A stretch of DNA of 62,000 nt from Phoronis australis. Taxonomy: Eukaryota; Phoronida; Phoronidae. The stretch spans positions 1-62,000 of the forward strand of contig NMRA01000314.1 of assembly GCA_002633005.1 (NCBI GenBank), in the 5' to 3' direction. Positions 1-19,700 of this stretch are shown here, piece after piece. Made by a program: the position numbers and the translations under genes. A model generated the notes under the pieces. That model saw nothing but the letters and a program-made list of their open reading frames with translations, had not been told where the DNA came from and did no database searches. How positions within the stretch are numbered: the first letter of the stretch is position 1; each line of letters opens with the position of its first letter.

Positions 1-6654
<6,654 letters not shown>

Positions 6655-7296
6655 TTTCAAATGATTTTGGTCACATGACCGCTACTACCGCCCTCTGTTA
6701 TTAGGGCTCACTTATATTTAGAGAGAGATCTATTTCTCTTTGGTTTCAGGCGTTTAGTACTCACAAACGTAGGCAGTATACAACCAAAAATATGAAACGT
6801 TTGCTATCTTTTAGTGCTTGTGGGATATAACTGGAAAAATACCAAAATACAAATCCTCCCATAGAAGGCGCTGTCATCCGTAATTCTTTTATTTTGAAGT
6901 TAAAAGTTGGTTGTGCACATGTTGCATAAGCTGACAGCAGACACCCACAATTAAGCTCGAAGCAATCCTTAAAATATTGAGTGAAAATAGTAAGTAGTAA
7001 GATATTTTATCGTAAGTAATTTAAGGATGGTAACATTTGTTTCAGTGTTGTTAGAAATGCACACGACTCCAGCCATCAAACTTGTTCTTGACGTAGTCGT
7101 AGTGTGGCTGTCTCTGACTGTGAGTAGAAGTGTTGATGGTGTCCACCGTCTCCAGCCGGGCTTGCTGGCCCCAATACAGACGGTGAAGCTCTCATGTTGG
7201 AGTTTCATACAACAGAACCTTTTCGGGGAATTATGCCTCACACTGATTGAAGCATCACAGCCAGTTAGTGACGTTGCTATTACCTTGTGCCCTTGT

Positions 7297-7452
7297 GGCA
7301 TACACAGGCGTCCTCAGCTTCTGATCGTCCCCAATACACTACATATAATACTACAAGGTATGACACTCCCGACTAGAAATTCCACGGGTACCTTGTAGTA
7401 TTATATGTAGTGTATTGGGGACGATCAGAAGTTGAGGACACCTGTGGTGGCA
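7297..7452. mobile_element. Hairpin foldback element, arms about 64 bases
   Basis: The left arm 7297-7360 (containing TGATCGTCCCCAATACACTA) is the reverse complement of the right arm 7389-7452, with a loop of about 28 bases. Only a few mismatches are visible, so the element is young or under gene conversion. It has no coding content. It lies between the PECR and MTRR starts, about 320 bases upstream of the MTRR start codon. Confidence 0.85.
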
Positions 7453-7454
7453 TA

Positions 7455-7572
7455 GGGGAAATAGCCATAAACAAACTTTTGTTTGAAGCAGTCCTTTGTT
7501 CAGTTGCCCAAATTGCTAATTGGCCATTTTTACACTGCGCCTGCTGATAGGGTGCGCAGTGTACAAACAATA
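7455..7572. repeat. Partial copy of the PECR intron 1 foldback family
   Basis: The order of motifs (GCAGTCC, then GTTCAGTT, then a TTTACACTGCGC / GTGCGCAGTGTA hairpin) repeats the central half of the element at 5901-6367. The copy is shorter and more diverged. Two members of one foldback family therefore flank PECR exon 1. Confidence 0.5.
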
Positions 7573-7758
7573 GTGACACACAAGATCACCTGCTGCTTGA
7601 CCTTGGATCTGGCTAGATCATCTGGGTCATGACTCATGACCTCTTAACCCAAAAGGTTTACCTCTCGGAAGGCACAGGCACCTTTCCTCTCATGTGAACA
7701 AAAGCCAGTTAGTTCTGCATATTCATCACTTCTCAGTTTGCGCTATTTTTCAGCACAG

Positions 7759-7785
7759 ATGATGACAAGATGCCCTGTGAGTTAA
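7759..7785 (+). promoter_or_regulatory. Overlapping upstream ORF at the MTRR start
   Basis: ATGATG at 7759 begins an eight-codon frame ending in TAA at 7783-7785. It overlaps the MTRR start codon (7770) in another frame. If it lies in the mature 5' leader it could reduce initiation at the main start. Whether it is transcribed depends on where the promoter or a possible splice acceptor at 7753 falls. Confidence 0.35.
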
Positions 7786-10700
7786 AGTCCAGGTTCCTTC
7801 TGCTGTATGCTTCCCAGACGGGCCAGGCACAGGCGATCTCTGAAGAAATAGAAACCAATTCAGAACAATATGGACTGACGTGTGACCGCTTTTGTTTGAG
7901 TCTCACGGAGAAGAAGGTATTTTTACTTCATGTTACCTGTTTCGTGCTAAGAATTGTATGATGACACTAGGCTTATATCAAAAACCAACTGCTGCCTGGT
8001 GGTTTAGCATGGCAGAATTATGTTGCAAACCCAGCAACGTTAATGAGGATCGTGATGTGGCAACACAATACAAACGTTTAAGGCTGTAAAGGTCACATTT
8101 TCTTGTTTGATTTTCAAAATCAAAAACCTATTAATCACATGCACATTTCACGGACTATTCAAATAATGCTATAAAAACTTTCAGAGAAAGAAAATTTATG
8201 AATGCTGTTGTCACCCCAGTGTATTCACGATGGGTCTAGTTATCTAGAGAATGAAAATATCAGCAGCCTGAGGCAATAGCAGAGTTGCAACCGAATCGAT
8301 TTAACGATTGCACATGTCCGGAAATTAGGGTGCGCAAAGGCTATTGGTAACGTTTGTTGAATGGCCGATTAGTTTGCACGACGCGTGAATTTTGTGCATT
8401 AAACTACACTGCTGTGTGTATTTCTGCCACTATTCGCCCTAATAAGCGCCCATGCCCCAATAAGTGCCCCCACGCATTTTCAGACTTCGCTAAAGTAAGC
8501 GCTCAGCCCATGAACTACATGCGAAAAATGCCTTACCTGTAGCTCTAACGTATCCAATTTATCAATTGAATGAATTTGTAGACCACGAGCCTCACCGTTA
8601 TGTCCGTATACACTTCCAAATTATGCCGCGATTCAAAAAAAACTCAACCAGTGATAGCACGTGGCCAAGAAGCGCGCGCTGCATAATGTACCGGCTGCCA
8701 TCAAAGACATTTAGTCGGGAACTATATATTCATGAATCAGGTAACGTAGCATCGGCAAGAAATAAATATTGGCACCAATTTCCGAAAGTTTCTAATACAG
8801 CAAAAAACTTATGCATTTTTTAAGAGAAATTATTTAACTAATCATAATTGTTGTTTTTAAAGTCAAAACGACACTGATAGTATAAAACACATTCACACCC
8901 TTACACCCCGAAAATAGCTGTACGGTCACGCGTCCACTCACCCGGCGACTACATGAGTGACATATCGGTCTTACCGAAACAATTCTCAAACATTATTTAG
9001 CAGATGGGGCCAGCAAGTGCTAAATATTAAAACACGCTCTGCTTGATTGCTTGAGATAATTTCTTTGGTTACAATGCTTACCTAGATCGTTACATCGCAT
9101 TTATTCTGGCAAATGATCTCTGATGACAAGCACACGCACGCTTACTCTCACACACACGCATACGAACTTCAAAACAAACGTCACGTGACAACAACATGTG
9201 TGTTCCTCCAGAGATTTTTCTCGTGTTGCGGGCTACAATCTAGCGCAGATTTGGACTTAATCTGCAGTTAATCCAGACTCCACAAGAACTTAAAAATTTT
9301 TGAGACGCTATTTGGAAAACTTGAGGAGGATTTTGTTGAGTCTTATTCAAGAATTCAAGCCCTATCAATGATTGCGAGCCCGGCAGCAACGCATATGTCG
9401 GTGAGATTTTGCCCTGGGATGTCAGCACAATTTTCTGAAAAATGATCGTAAAATAACAACGAATTTTGATAGCAATGCACCACAATTTTGTAGAAAGTAA
9501 ACAATAATATTCTGGACTTAGTCTTAGCACGTTAATGCATAGTGTGCGTTAAGTGAGTCGACAAAACAGATGATTGTGCAGAGGCATTATCCTCAAAACT
9601 GCTCAAGTTGGCTTGGTTCTGGTCAAGCGAAAACAAGTGTTTTTTACTACCCTCTGCCGTGGAGTATTTGTTACTGTTTATTTCTATGGAAATATTGTTG
9701 GCCAGTTTCCAAGATACGTTTTCTTGCTGCCCTCAAAATGAGCGCTGCATACTTTATGTCATAAAGTCGGAAAGAATTCACTAAATCAGCCTTTGCTACC
9801 AGCTCTACCAATGTTTCTGACCCATTTTTACGCAGTTCTTGATCCTTGGGAAACAGGTAGTAACTAAATTCTTTATCTCGCCAACTGGTATTATTGCAGC
9901 CACGCACACAACTCGTATAACCTCCCGGTGGCCGGTTCATCCCCACGCTTACTGACGTACTTATTTACCGACTTAACCACAACATTTTGTCAGTCTAATC
10001 TCTTCTTTGACTAAACTTTGCTTCTGATACGTGATGCAAATTCTGAATTGGGCCCTTACTATTCATCTCCGTTCATGCTTTCTTCTCAACTGAAAATATG
10101 ATGCAACATTGTTGTCTGTCATTTGATGAAATTTTATGACAGCGTTCACTGTGTTGAGCCATTAACTGTCACACATAGTTCATGAAAACTGCATTTATTA
10201 CAGTTTAACATCGAACGGGAGAAGTATGTTATTTTTGTTTGCTCGACGACCGGTGAAGGAGAGCCTCCTGAGACTGCTTGCAAATTTTTCCGACGACTGA
10301 AGAAGAAGACATTACCACGTGACCACTTGAAGCATCTGCAGTACTCTGTGCTAGGTTTGTAGCTTAATCATGGCTAACTCAATTCATAATGATTATCATT
10401 ATTTTTACACACAAGATGGTGTATTGATGTCAGTATCATCTTTTGTTATACCTTCTTTAGCTCTCACTTCTGTGAAAAATATTACATGTTCTGAAGCTTT
10501 CAAGTTATATCTGGATTCCGGACATACTATGACAACCTGTTCTATTTGAGGACTTGTACCTGATGTTTTCAATACCCAAATGGGAATGTGTAACGTCGCC
10601 CGATAGAAAGTACCCTGAGCACTTTGGACGATCTGCACTGTCCCCCTGGTGTTGAACATGTTCTAGTGGCAGATAAAAAACAAAGGAAGAACCTGGACAG

Positions 10701-13700
10701 CCACAATTAACAGCTGCAGAATTAGAAAGAATATTCCAGGATCTTCATTTTTCAACAGCTGGTCATGGTCGACAAGATCATTGAGAAAGCTGGTTGCCTT
10801 GGTAAAATGGACCAGTTAAGTTTTTGGTGTTAAGTGGTTTTAAAAACTGATTTGTTTTTGACTTGGTAATTGGCCTCTGAAAATACCTCAAATCTGTCAC
10901 AAGGTCAAAAGAAAGTGCAGTTCAAATTGCTTTTCAAGCTCGTTGGTTTGCGTAACCCAGTCATCTTCATAGAACCTTAGCAACTGGAAAACACTTACCC
11001 ATAGATGGCCCTACTAGTAGTCACATTCACAAGTGGTTTCTTTGTTGTTATTTTCTGAAATCTCTTCATTTACTTTTAACATCTCTCAGATTTATGACTT
11101 TTATTTTGTTTATGTCATGACTGCTCCTTAAAGTGTCTATGATCTCGTCTTGCTTCACCATTCATTTAACACTGACTCTTGGACTCACAAACAATTCATC
11201 GTTGTGTTCTCCAACGGTGAACACGATTTGCAGTCAGTGCCCCTTTGTGGGTTTGTGGAACTACACGCTATACTATATAGCATTAGATCACATGAATCTG
11301 CTGCTATCTCTCTCTTCCATTAAAACTTTTCTTTCTTCTGAAGCTTTCCAAAAGGTATTAAAATTGGTGCTCATTTTGAACTATTTAATTGTTAGTGTAC
11401 AGTTGTTCTCATAGGAATTCTTCAGCTTGTATCAATTTTCTATTTTGCTCATTCCTTCGTATTCATCCAACTGGATATTTCAGTGTTTTGAGCTCAAGTA
11501 ATTGTGCCTGTCAGAAGTTGAGTGTGAGTTCAGTTTAAAAGGTAGCTATGCATTGTGATTGTGCATGGATGGAGAGAGAATAATGAAATCCAATAATAAT
11601 TATTATTAATTACTGGGTAACGCAAGTGAAACCTGATGTTATTTAAGTACACTACGCTAGCGCCCTCTATAAGGATAACTTCAATCAATTAACCATAAAT
11701 AATCAAAGGGGTTATCTGCTATCCAAGCTGTAGGACTCCACACTCAGATGACAGTTCTGTCGGTTGATCGTCTAACTAACACAAACTGTACTTCGACTGC
11801 GTACATGCTGGCCAAAGTCCTTGGTAACGCAACACATGTCTGCAGTATCGATCTGCCCACGATACACTACACTTGCCACAGTGTTTCATGACACAACGAA
11901 CACTTAGACTGTATCTGACTACCCACAATTCCTCTCGCTGGTCGTAGTCCCTCGTGACGCAACACGTGTAAGCAGTATCTTACTACCCACGATGCAAGTG
12001 ACTAACTCTTAGTAAACGTCCTGTTCGTTAACTCTTGCCGTTGCCAAGATCCTCTTTAGAATCGTCCACATGATGGCTCTGTAGTACTATTTCTTCAGTA
12101 CACTGAAACAAGTCCTGTAGCTTCAACTACTGAATCCTAACTGGCTGTTTTGCGGTCTTCTGCCCAAATCATAATAATGCATGTACTAAACATTTGCTAA
12201 TGAAAACCACTCGATCTTATCTAATCATATCATTGGCTGTTAAGATCTGTTCTCAGTACTTTGACCCCAGAACAAAAGAGGTTAACATCATCTAAACGTG
12301 TAGGTATCCAAAGTACATGTAAACAAGTTTGACTCGTGATTTTTTAAAATTATATATGCTCAAATTTTGGGCAACTCTATGGAACTTAATCTACTAATTA
12401 CAAACTGACGGTATCGTACTGTTACATAGTGTTAAAAGGTAGGTGTTTGTTAACCGGAACCATCTTATTTTCTATATAGATCTGACAACCGTGCACACAG
12501 TTTCTTGGCTACCAAAACTGGCCTCAAAGTTTCTCAGTCTTCTTGGTTCAGTAGTATAAGAGTAGCCGTTATGTCCTTGAATTTGAGAATACATTAACAA
12601 TGTCTGTGTTATTTGGAGCTACTGTGCAGCGATGCAAATGAGAACAACATTTGATAGAAATGCCAGAAGAAGTGCTCAAGACATGTGTTTATAGTTTTGT
12701 CAGAGTTGTTCCTTAATCAACAGTGTTATAAATGCAACTCCTCTTCTTTTAGGCTTGGGAGACAGTAACTATAGCAACTTCTGTGAGTTTGGAAAAAATC
12801 TGGATCGTCGTCTTCGTGAACTGGGAGCTCAGCCGTTCTACCCATGTGCCTGGGCAGATGATGCTGTCGGGTGGGTAGAGGAAAGATTAGGGACTTGTTG
12901 TGTATGGTGTGCATTAGTTTTTTGCGCATGTATTGAAGGACATGTCATCTGTCTGAAATCGTTTTTTTCAAACAATTTTTTTTCAAACCAAAATGTTTGC
13001 TTCACTGAGAGTCACAGGCGACTATTGTATGGACATACCCATTGTCATCCATTTCCTAATTCCGGAAATAGGTGCAGTTTCACATATAGCACAACTTTTC
13101 ACTGCAGTGAAGGTTTTTATTGCAACACAGGTATAAAACACAAATACAATAGCGGCACAGAGGATTAGCCTAGAAAATGAATCTTATGGAAGCTCAGCAT
13201 ACCAGTAGAAATTGTTTGCTATGACATTTAGAAACGAAATCACTAACAAAGGTTTTTGAGTAATGATGCAGTGAAGTATATCTCTGTCCGGTTGGGTTAC
13301 AAAAGGGTTAATCAATGAAAAGGGTGACCCTTGTAAATGGTGACCAATGAAAAAGTGAACATTGTAAAGGGTGTCCAATAAAAAGGTTGACTAAAGGTGA
13401 CAAATTAGTTGATTGTATTTAAAGGTTTACAGTTATTTAAACTTTAGCAAACTTCTTGAACGTATCAATGCGCGTATACAGTGCTGTAGAGGTTTATCTT
13501 TTTAGAGAAACAAGTTAACACTTAAGCTGATGAGGATGCCAAAAACTTTTTAAAATATCAATTGTCTCGAAATTTCCTGTCACATTGGCTGAAGGCAAGT
13601 GCAATCCTCTGTCGTGATGGCTTAGAGCTGGTGTGATTCAATGTTGAACTAGCTGAAATGATGTCTTGGTATTTTGCCTGATTTCATTTGGCATTGATGT

Positions 13701-16700
13701 TTGATTAACAGGTCTCAAAGATTTATATTAAATTGACTGTGAATCTTGAAATATAATCAACTAATTGGTCACAATGCTGCCAGTTGGTTGTAGAGGGAAG
13801 AGAGAAGTCTTCCATTGAAGTGAGTGGTTTTGCAGAATATTGCAGACTTTACGAAAAAAGTTGTGTTGTATAAAGACCTGCTTTGCACAAAAATGTATTT
13901 CCTCATTAACCAAATTTAAAAGTATACAGAACGTCTAAGGACTGCCCCAATCATAAACAATACGAAAATGTTATCAATACCTCACCGCTACCTAATGGAA
14001 GTACCTCTATCTGAAAACAGGGGCCGTTGGTGTTATGCGTTGCTTTGTTGATGCTTGTAACTGCTTTGTCATTACCGGGGAAGGTCTTGCGACACTGTTA
14101 CAGGTTGGAGGTTGCAGTTGAGCCATGGATGGAGGGTCTCTACCCAGCTGTCAATCAAATGCTGCAGCCTGAAGATCAAGAACATGGAGATGCTACTGAA
14201 AAAAGAACCAATCCAGGAATGATGGACAAAATAGAATCAGCAAATTTTGTTAATGGGTTAGCTGATGGTGAAGTAATGTTGATGCAAAATTGCACATCGA
14301 CAAGTGGTGCTAAGGACCATATCACAAATGACAGATCCATCCCACAGGTGGCAGTGATGGAGCAAGTAGACAACATAGATGAGACACTGAGATTGACTAG
14401 TTTAGAGCAGTCTGTGTCTGGCTTAGATCTTGAGTCCAGTTCAGAAGCGCTGAGTGCAAATGGTGCGAGTCGCTCCCTGTTGAATTCAAGTCAGTTGTTA
14501 CAAGAGGTTTCCTGTAAAGCTGACTCTTCTCACCAGGTGTCACTACAACTGTCTAGTCTTCTAAAGTCATCACAACCTTTGTGTGACGCCACACTGACAT
14601 TACCTAGTGCTCCTCTGGCCTACCTGGACATCACCTATCACCATGGAAACGCTTTGGTAATTATGTCTAATATCTAAGTTACCCTCATGCATATGAATAC
14701 TACTGTTATGTCCAATTGAGAATTCATTTCATATGGAAATGTCTCGATGAGACCGAAAGTCAAGTTACAACTAACCCAAATGAAACAAATTTGGGATGGT
14801 TTATTATAGTAGTACGGCCATGTATGCAGGATGACGTATTTATCCCGTATATCTAAGCTAATATTTGCATTGTGACGATATCTTGTTGCTATGTACGTTG
14901 TTATATTACATCTAATATGTCAAGTGCACCTATGCCAGTTAAGTGACAAGATTTTCCGTGATGTTGAATAAGTTTTATTTCATATTTTCATTTTGTGATA
15001 CAAACATACAAATGAAAACAATGAACCATTCACTAATAAATATTAAAAGTTCATTGGAAACTTAGTTCTAAACTGATCCATTCGGGAATGTTTTAGCTTC
15101 AAGGAATTTTTTAGTTTTCTAGTTCTATTTTTGTATCGTAGCTTCTGGAATGGAAATAATAATGAAAACATTTCCCCCTTTTGATCACTGCACCGGAAAA
15201 TAACTGGAGAAATTGTCCTGATTAGCAGAAATTGTGGTTCTGTAGTACGAATAGCAGATTTCACGCTAACAGCGAGTGAGAGTCGATAATCGCTGCAAGC
15301 ACGCAATTGTGTCTATATGAAAACCCATACTCGCTATTAGGTGCCAATTTTCTGTATGTCACTTATTAGTTCTCGGTGTAGGTGTAGTGTATGCATTCAT
15401 AATGAAAGGTTTTCGTAAGATTTGAATTAGATTTTTGCCTGTTTTGTTGGGGATGTTATGTAGGCAATTGACCTATTTATGGTGGCCCAGATTGTAACTA
15501 AGCGAAAGGCTTAAGTGTACCCACCTTATCATCATGTGTCGGAATTTTTATTGCTGAAAACTTGTAGTTTTTAGAGCAGTAAAGCTGTTTTTTCAAGAAT
15601 GACATCTTGAATTAGTGTTTTAATTCACCAAATGTGCGAGCCCCATCAAATTTACCATCGTGAATGCGAATTTACTCCATCTGGAGACAATACGCCAACT
15701 GTGAAATACAACCTGTGCTATTTAACATTTTTTTGAAAGCTGTATGTTTGTAGGTTGCATATCTGGATTTTGTGTTTTCATCTCTTTAGCTCGTATATGT
15801 GCTGAGTAACCTAATGCATTAACCTATACTGTAGGACACTGCTTCACTTCCTCTGGATGGTGGCTGTCCATATCCATTTGCCACGTCTCCAGTATCCATG
15901 GCAACAGCTGTTAAGGCTTCCCAGTTGACTTCAGATGACGCGTTTAAGAAGTGTCTCCAAGTTGAACTTAGTATCGCTGTGAGTGTTGTTTGATGGTTTC
16001 ATGGCGTTAAACACAGTGACCGTTATTCTTGATATCACAGAGTCATGCTTTTGAATGTTGTCACCGAGGTTTTGGTTGCTTTAATGGTTTTAAAACGCTA
16101 ATTTCTCTACCTGAGAGTGGAACTTTTTGGATAGAAGTGGAACTTTTGGGATATAAGTGGTTTTGCTTTTGCTTTGATTACTTTGTACTTAACAGTAACT
16201 TCAATACACATAAAAATGTTGTTTTCAAGTCGTCATGCGGGGTCTTTTTCCTGCAGAGCACGGTACTTCTGCCCTACATCTGCAAATCAGGTGCTGAACA
16301 GGCAAGCAGAGTATTTGTATTGACTGCGTCTGTGGGTTCAAATCTGTTGTGTACTGTCTTCACTTCAACGGATGCAAGACTTTTAATATCTTTGATAAAC
16401 AGTGAATGTGAATCTCAGGGAGTATTATTTGCTTCCAGGATACAGGCCTCACCTACAGGGCTGGCGACTCCCTCAGTATTGTGTGCCCAGCCAATCAGCA
16501 AGAAGTGGAGTACTTGATTGACAGGTACTGAGTCTGTCACAGCAGGAAGTGTTAATGTGGATATTTGGTTTATATAACTTGTCATTTAATACCAAGCCTG
16601 TTGCCAGAGCCTGATTATATTTACTGAAAGATTCTGTATCACAAAAAGTACAGGCATAACTATTGTAAACTCATGGTCAAGTGACGTTTTGGTCATTAAT

Positions 16701-19700
16701 TACGTAATGCTACCATCGTTCACTATGTATAAGTTAGGACACCAGTTTGTACGTCTCATCACTTGAGCCTTTTAAGTTCACCTCAGTGTTCTTTTGCATG
16801 CTACCTAACAGAAAGCTGCGTAGACAAATAGACTTGCCTCCCCCCCCTCCCGGTGTGTAGTACAAGCCCATGGGCTTATTCGTGAATGTGCAGTATGAGC
16901 CCACCGGGGAGGGGTAAGATCACTCTGTTTTTGGATTTCCGCAATTACAAGCATATATAGTTTGCTAAGTGACCCAAACGGCTGCTGGTAGTTAAGTTGT
17001 TCTAAACTCTGGTATATTAATGGCAGGAACATTGTAATGATCAGTATGTTGTGCATGTGTGTTTAGTGCAGAACCTCAAACATCTGGCTTTGTGCAGACT
17101 CTAGTGTTGTTTTTCAGACTCGAGCTATCGGAGATGGCTGATGTTCCGTGTTCATTTTCTGTACAATCAGTCTCAAAGAAGAAAAATGCTGCTGTTCCAC
17201 CTTTTGTACCCACCCCTTCTACATTACGTCATGTCTTGACGTTCTGCTTTGACATCAGAGCAGTTCCCAAAAAGGTACCTTAAGCTTTGATGACCAGTAT
17301 TGTGGAAATTAATTACAATTTTCAAACCCAAAAATACATTAAGTTGCTGTTTCAATGTTCTTGACTGAATCTCCTCTAACTGCAGTGATCTTTAACTTGC
17401 TCATCTTCATTGGTCGTGTCTCAAGTTGCTGTTAATCTGTTGATTAACACCAGCTATGATAACTGGTCTCTGTTCCTCATTCAAGTGAATGTCAAGTAAT
17501 TTGTTGACCCATCCAATATAGGGTGAGAGCATGCTGGGTGCATAAAACAACCGTCGTGATTGGCCAACTCAATGAATCTCTTCTCAAGCAATAGCAAACT
17601 GCTCGTTTGTTGAAAGGTCAGAAAGCAATTCTCACCTCACAAAGGAAACACAGGAGACCAGTTTTACTTCATACACAAATATGTTCATCAAAAGTTTCTT
17701 TTTTGATGAAAGGTGGAGTTCCGAGCACTACCAAATAACTTCTTTCAATACGAATTTGGTTATTTTATTCACGCTGTATGCACTTGTTTACAGGGGTCGT
17801 GAACAAGCTCTATTATGTTTTCATTTTACATAGTTTGTGATTGTCCGGTAACTGTTGTCTTTGGGAGCTGAACTATAATTCTTTCACTGTCTGTTTCAGT
17901 CTTTCCTTCGCCTACTGTCAGAGTACACATTGGATGCTCAGGAGAGGCGGCGTTTGCAAGAGTTGTCCAGTCGGCAAGGTGCTGACGACTTCACTCATGC
18001 CATACGAGAGGCCTCCCTGTCTGTCGTCGGACTCCTGGCAGCTTTCCCGTCGTGCAAACCTCCTGTAGAGCGCATATTAGGCAAGTTTGAAAGAACAATG
18101 ATAACACCTGTCACTTCAACAAATCAGCATCAGTCCTGTAGCATGAGGCAACGCTTGATCAAATCCTTTTTTCATCGTCTTATGATAACGCATGTTCCAT
18201 TTTGCCTTTCAGCTTGGTGTTGTTCTTGTGTCTGACTGGCAACTCAAGGCATACATTGGCACTGTTTCACATACATTTCATAAAACGTTGTCGTCTTGCA
18301 CCTTGTTACAGTTGTAACAACTTGTCAGAAAGTTTAATTAACAAATGCTTCACTTTTTAAAGTCAAAGATGTCCAGTTTCTAGTCATTACAGTGCATGAA
18401 TTCATTCACCTCTTGCTTGTTAGTAGGTGTAAGTATGTAGATTTCAAAAAAGTACAATTTCATTTGTTGTTTTCTAGAAAACCTTCCACGCTTGTTACCA
18501 AGGCCGTACTCCGCAGCCAGGTGAGTTATGGGGAGTTGGATTGATGTCTGATATGAAGGGAGGATGCTAGAGAAGTGAATTTGACCTTCGACTGGAAAAG
18601 TGTTTCTTTTTATGGCTTATTACAATAATTGAATGAGAAAATGATAAATTGAAAGGCTGATTAATTTATGTAAACTTTTGCTTCTTGTTGATTCTTTATG
18701 AATGCAAATTGTAGAGATTTAAAAGGAATTTATGATTAAGAAGGATTATTTTGTTCATGAGCTTGTCTAAATCATATCAATGCTGGACTTGTTCCAACAT
18801 TGTCTTCAACTCACTGAATTACATTATCCGTTTAATGTTTTTATGCGCCCTCATATTTATATGTGCGCATTTTGCTGTCATCTCTGTTGCGTCTGGCGTA
18901 CATGGTTGTATGTCCTAAATCACGTGCTGGATTATAATGACGTTTGGCAGATGTGTTCCTATGAAGCTTGTGAGAGGTGCCAATAAGTTTCGAATTGATT
19001 CATTTACCACAGAATTTGTTCCCTAGTGTGAATGTAAGGTTTTTACATTTGCCTCTGTATTTTTTGTCAATGAGATCCTTGATGGATTTTCATGAAATTT
19101 AACAAATAGGTTTCGAGGCAATGACACCTTCCTGTCTTCGACGGATTTGACATATTCTGTGCCACCTTGTGACACTGATTTAAAGATGGGTTTGACTACT
19201 GTGGCGACCCCTAGTGGCAATTTTATTTTTTCCAAGTTCCTTGATGGATTTTCGTGAAATTTAGCAAATGGGTTTCTATTGAAGAGACAATAATGTCTTC
19301 ATGCTTTTGGAAGGATTTGACATATTCTGCACCACCTGGTGGCATATTAAAACTTTTAGTGCTTTGACGTCATTTTTTGCGTCCATAGCTGTAACTCTTT
19401 AGCTCTTTAGAGTATCTTTGTGAAATGTGGCAGATATGAGCCTATGGAAATAACATATGCCAACAAGTTCCTGACCAATTCAACTACAGGAGTGCCCCCT
19501 ATATTTTTTCATTTGCCTCTGTATGTTTGGTGTTCATGACTTGAATTTTTTTGAAATTTGGCTAATAAGTTTTAATAAGGGGACAACTATGCCTTTTCAT
19601 TTACGGACAGATTCAGCGTATTTTGCACCATATCGAGGCCATTTTTATGATTTTGAATTTATTTCATTTTTAGCGTCTGCCTCTTTATCTACCAAACTTC

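Larger units (their letters stand above)
6655..7769. promoter_or_regulatory. Divergent intergenic region between PECR and MTRR
   Basis: The two start codons face away from each other with about 1.1 kb between them, so both promoters are probably here. No TATA box or CpG-rich core stands out on either side. The MTRR-proximal half is largely foldback DNA (7297-7452 and 7455-7572). The sequence ATTTTTCAG immediately before the MTRR start region (7745-7753) could be a splice acceptor, which would put the MTRR promoter upstream of a non-coding first exon. This is positional inference only. Confidence 0.35.
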
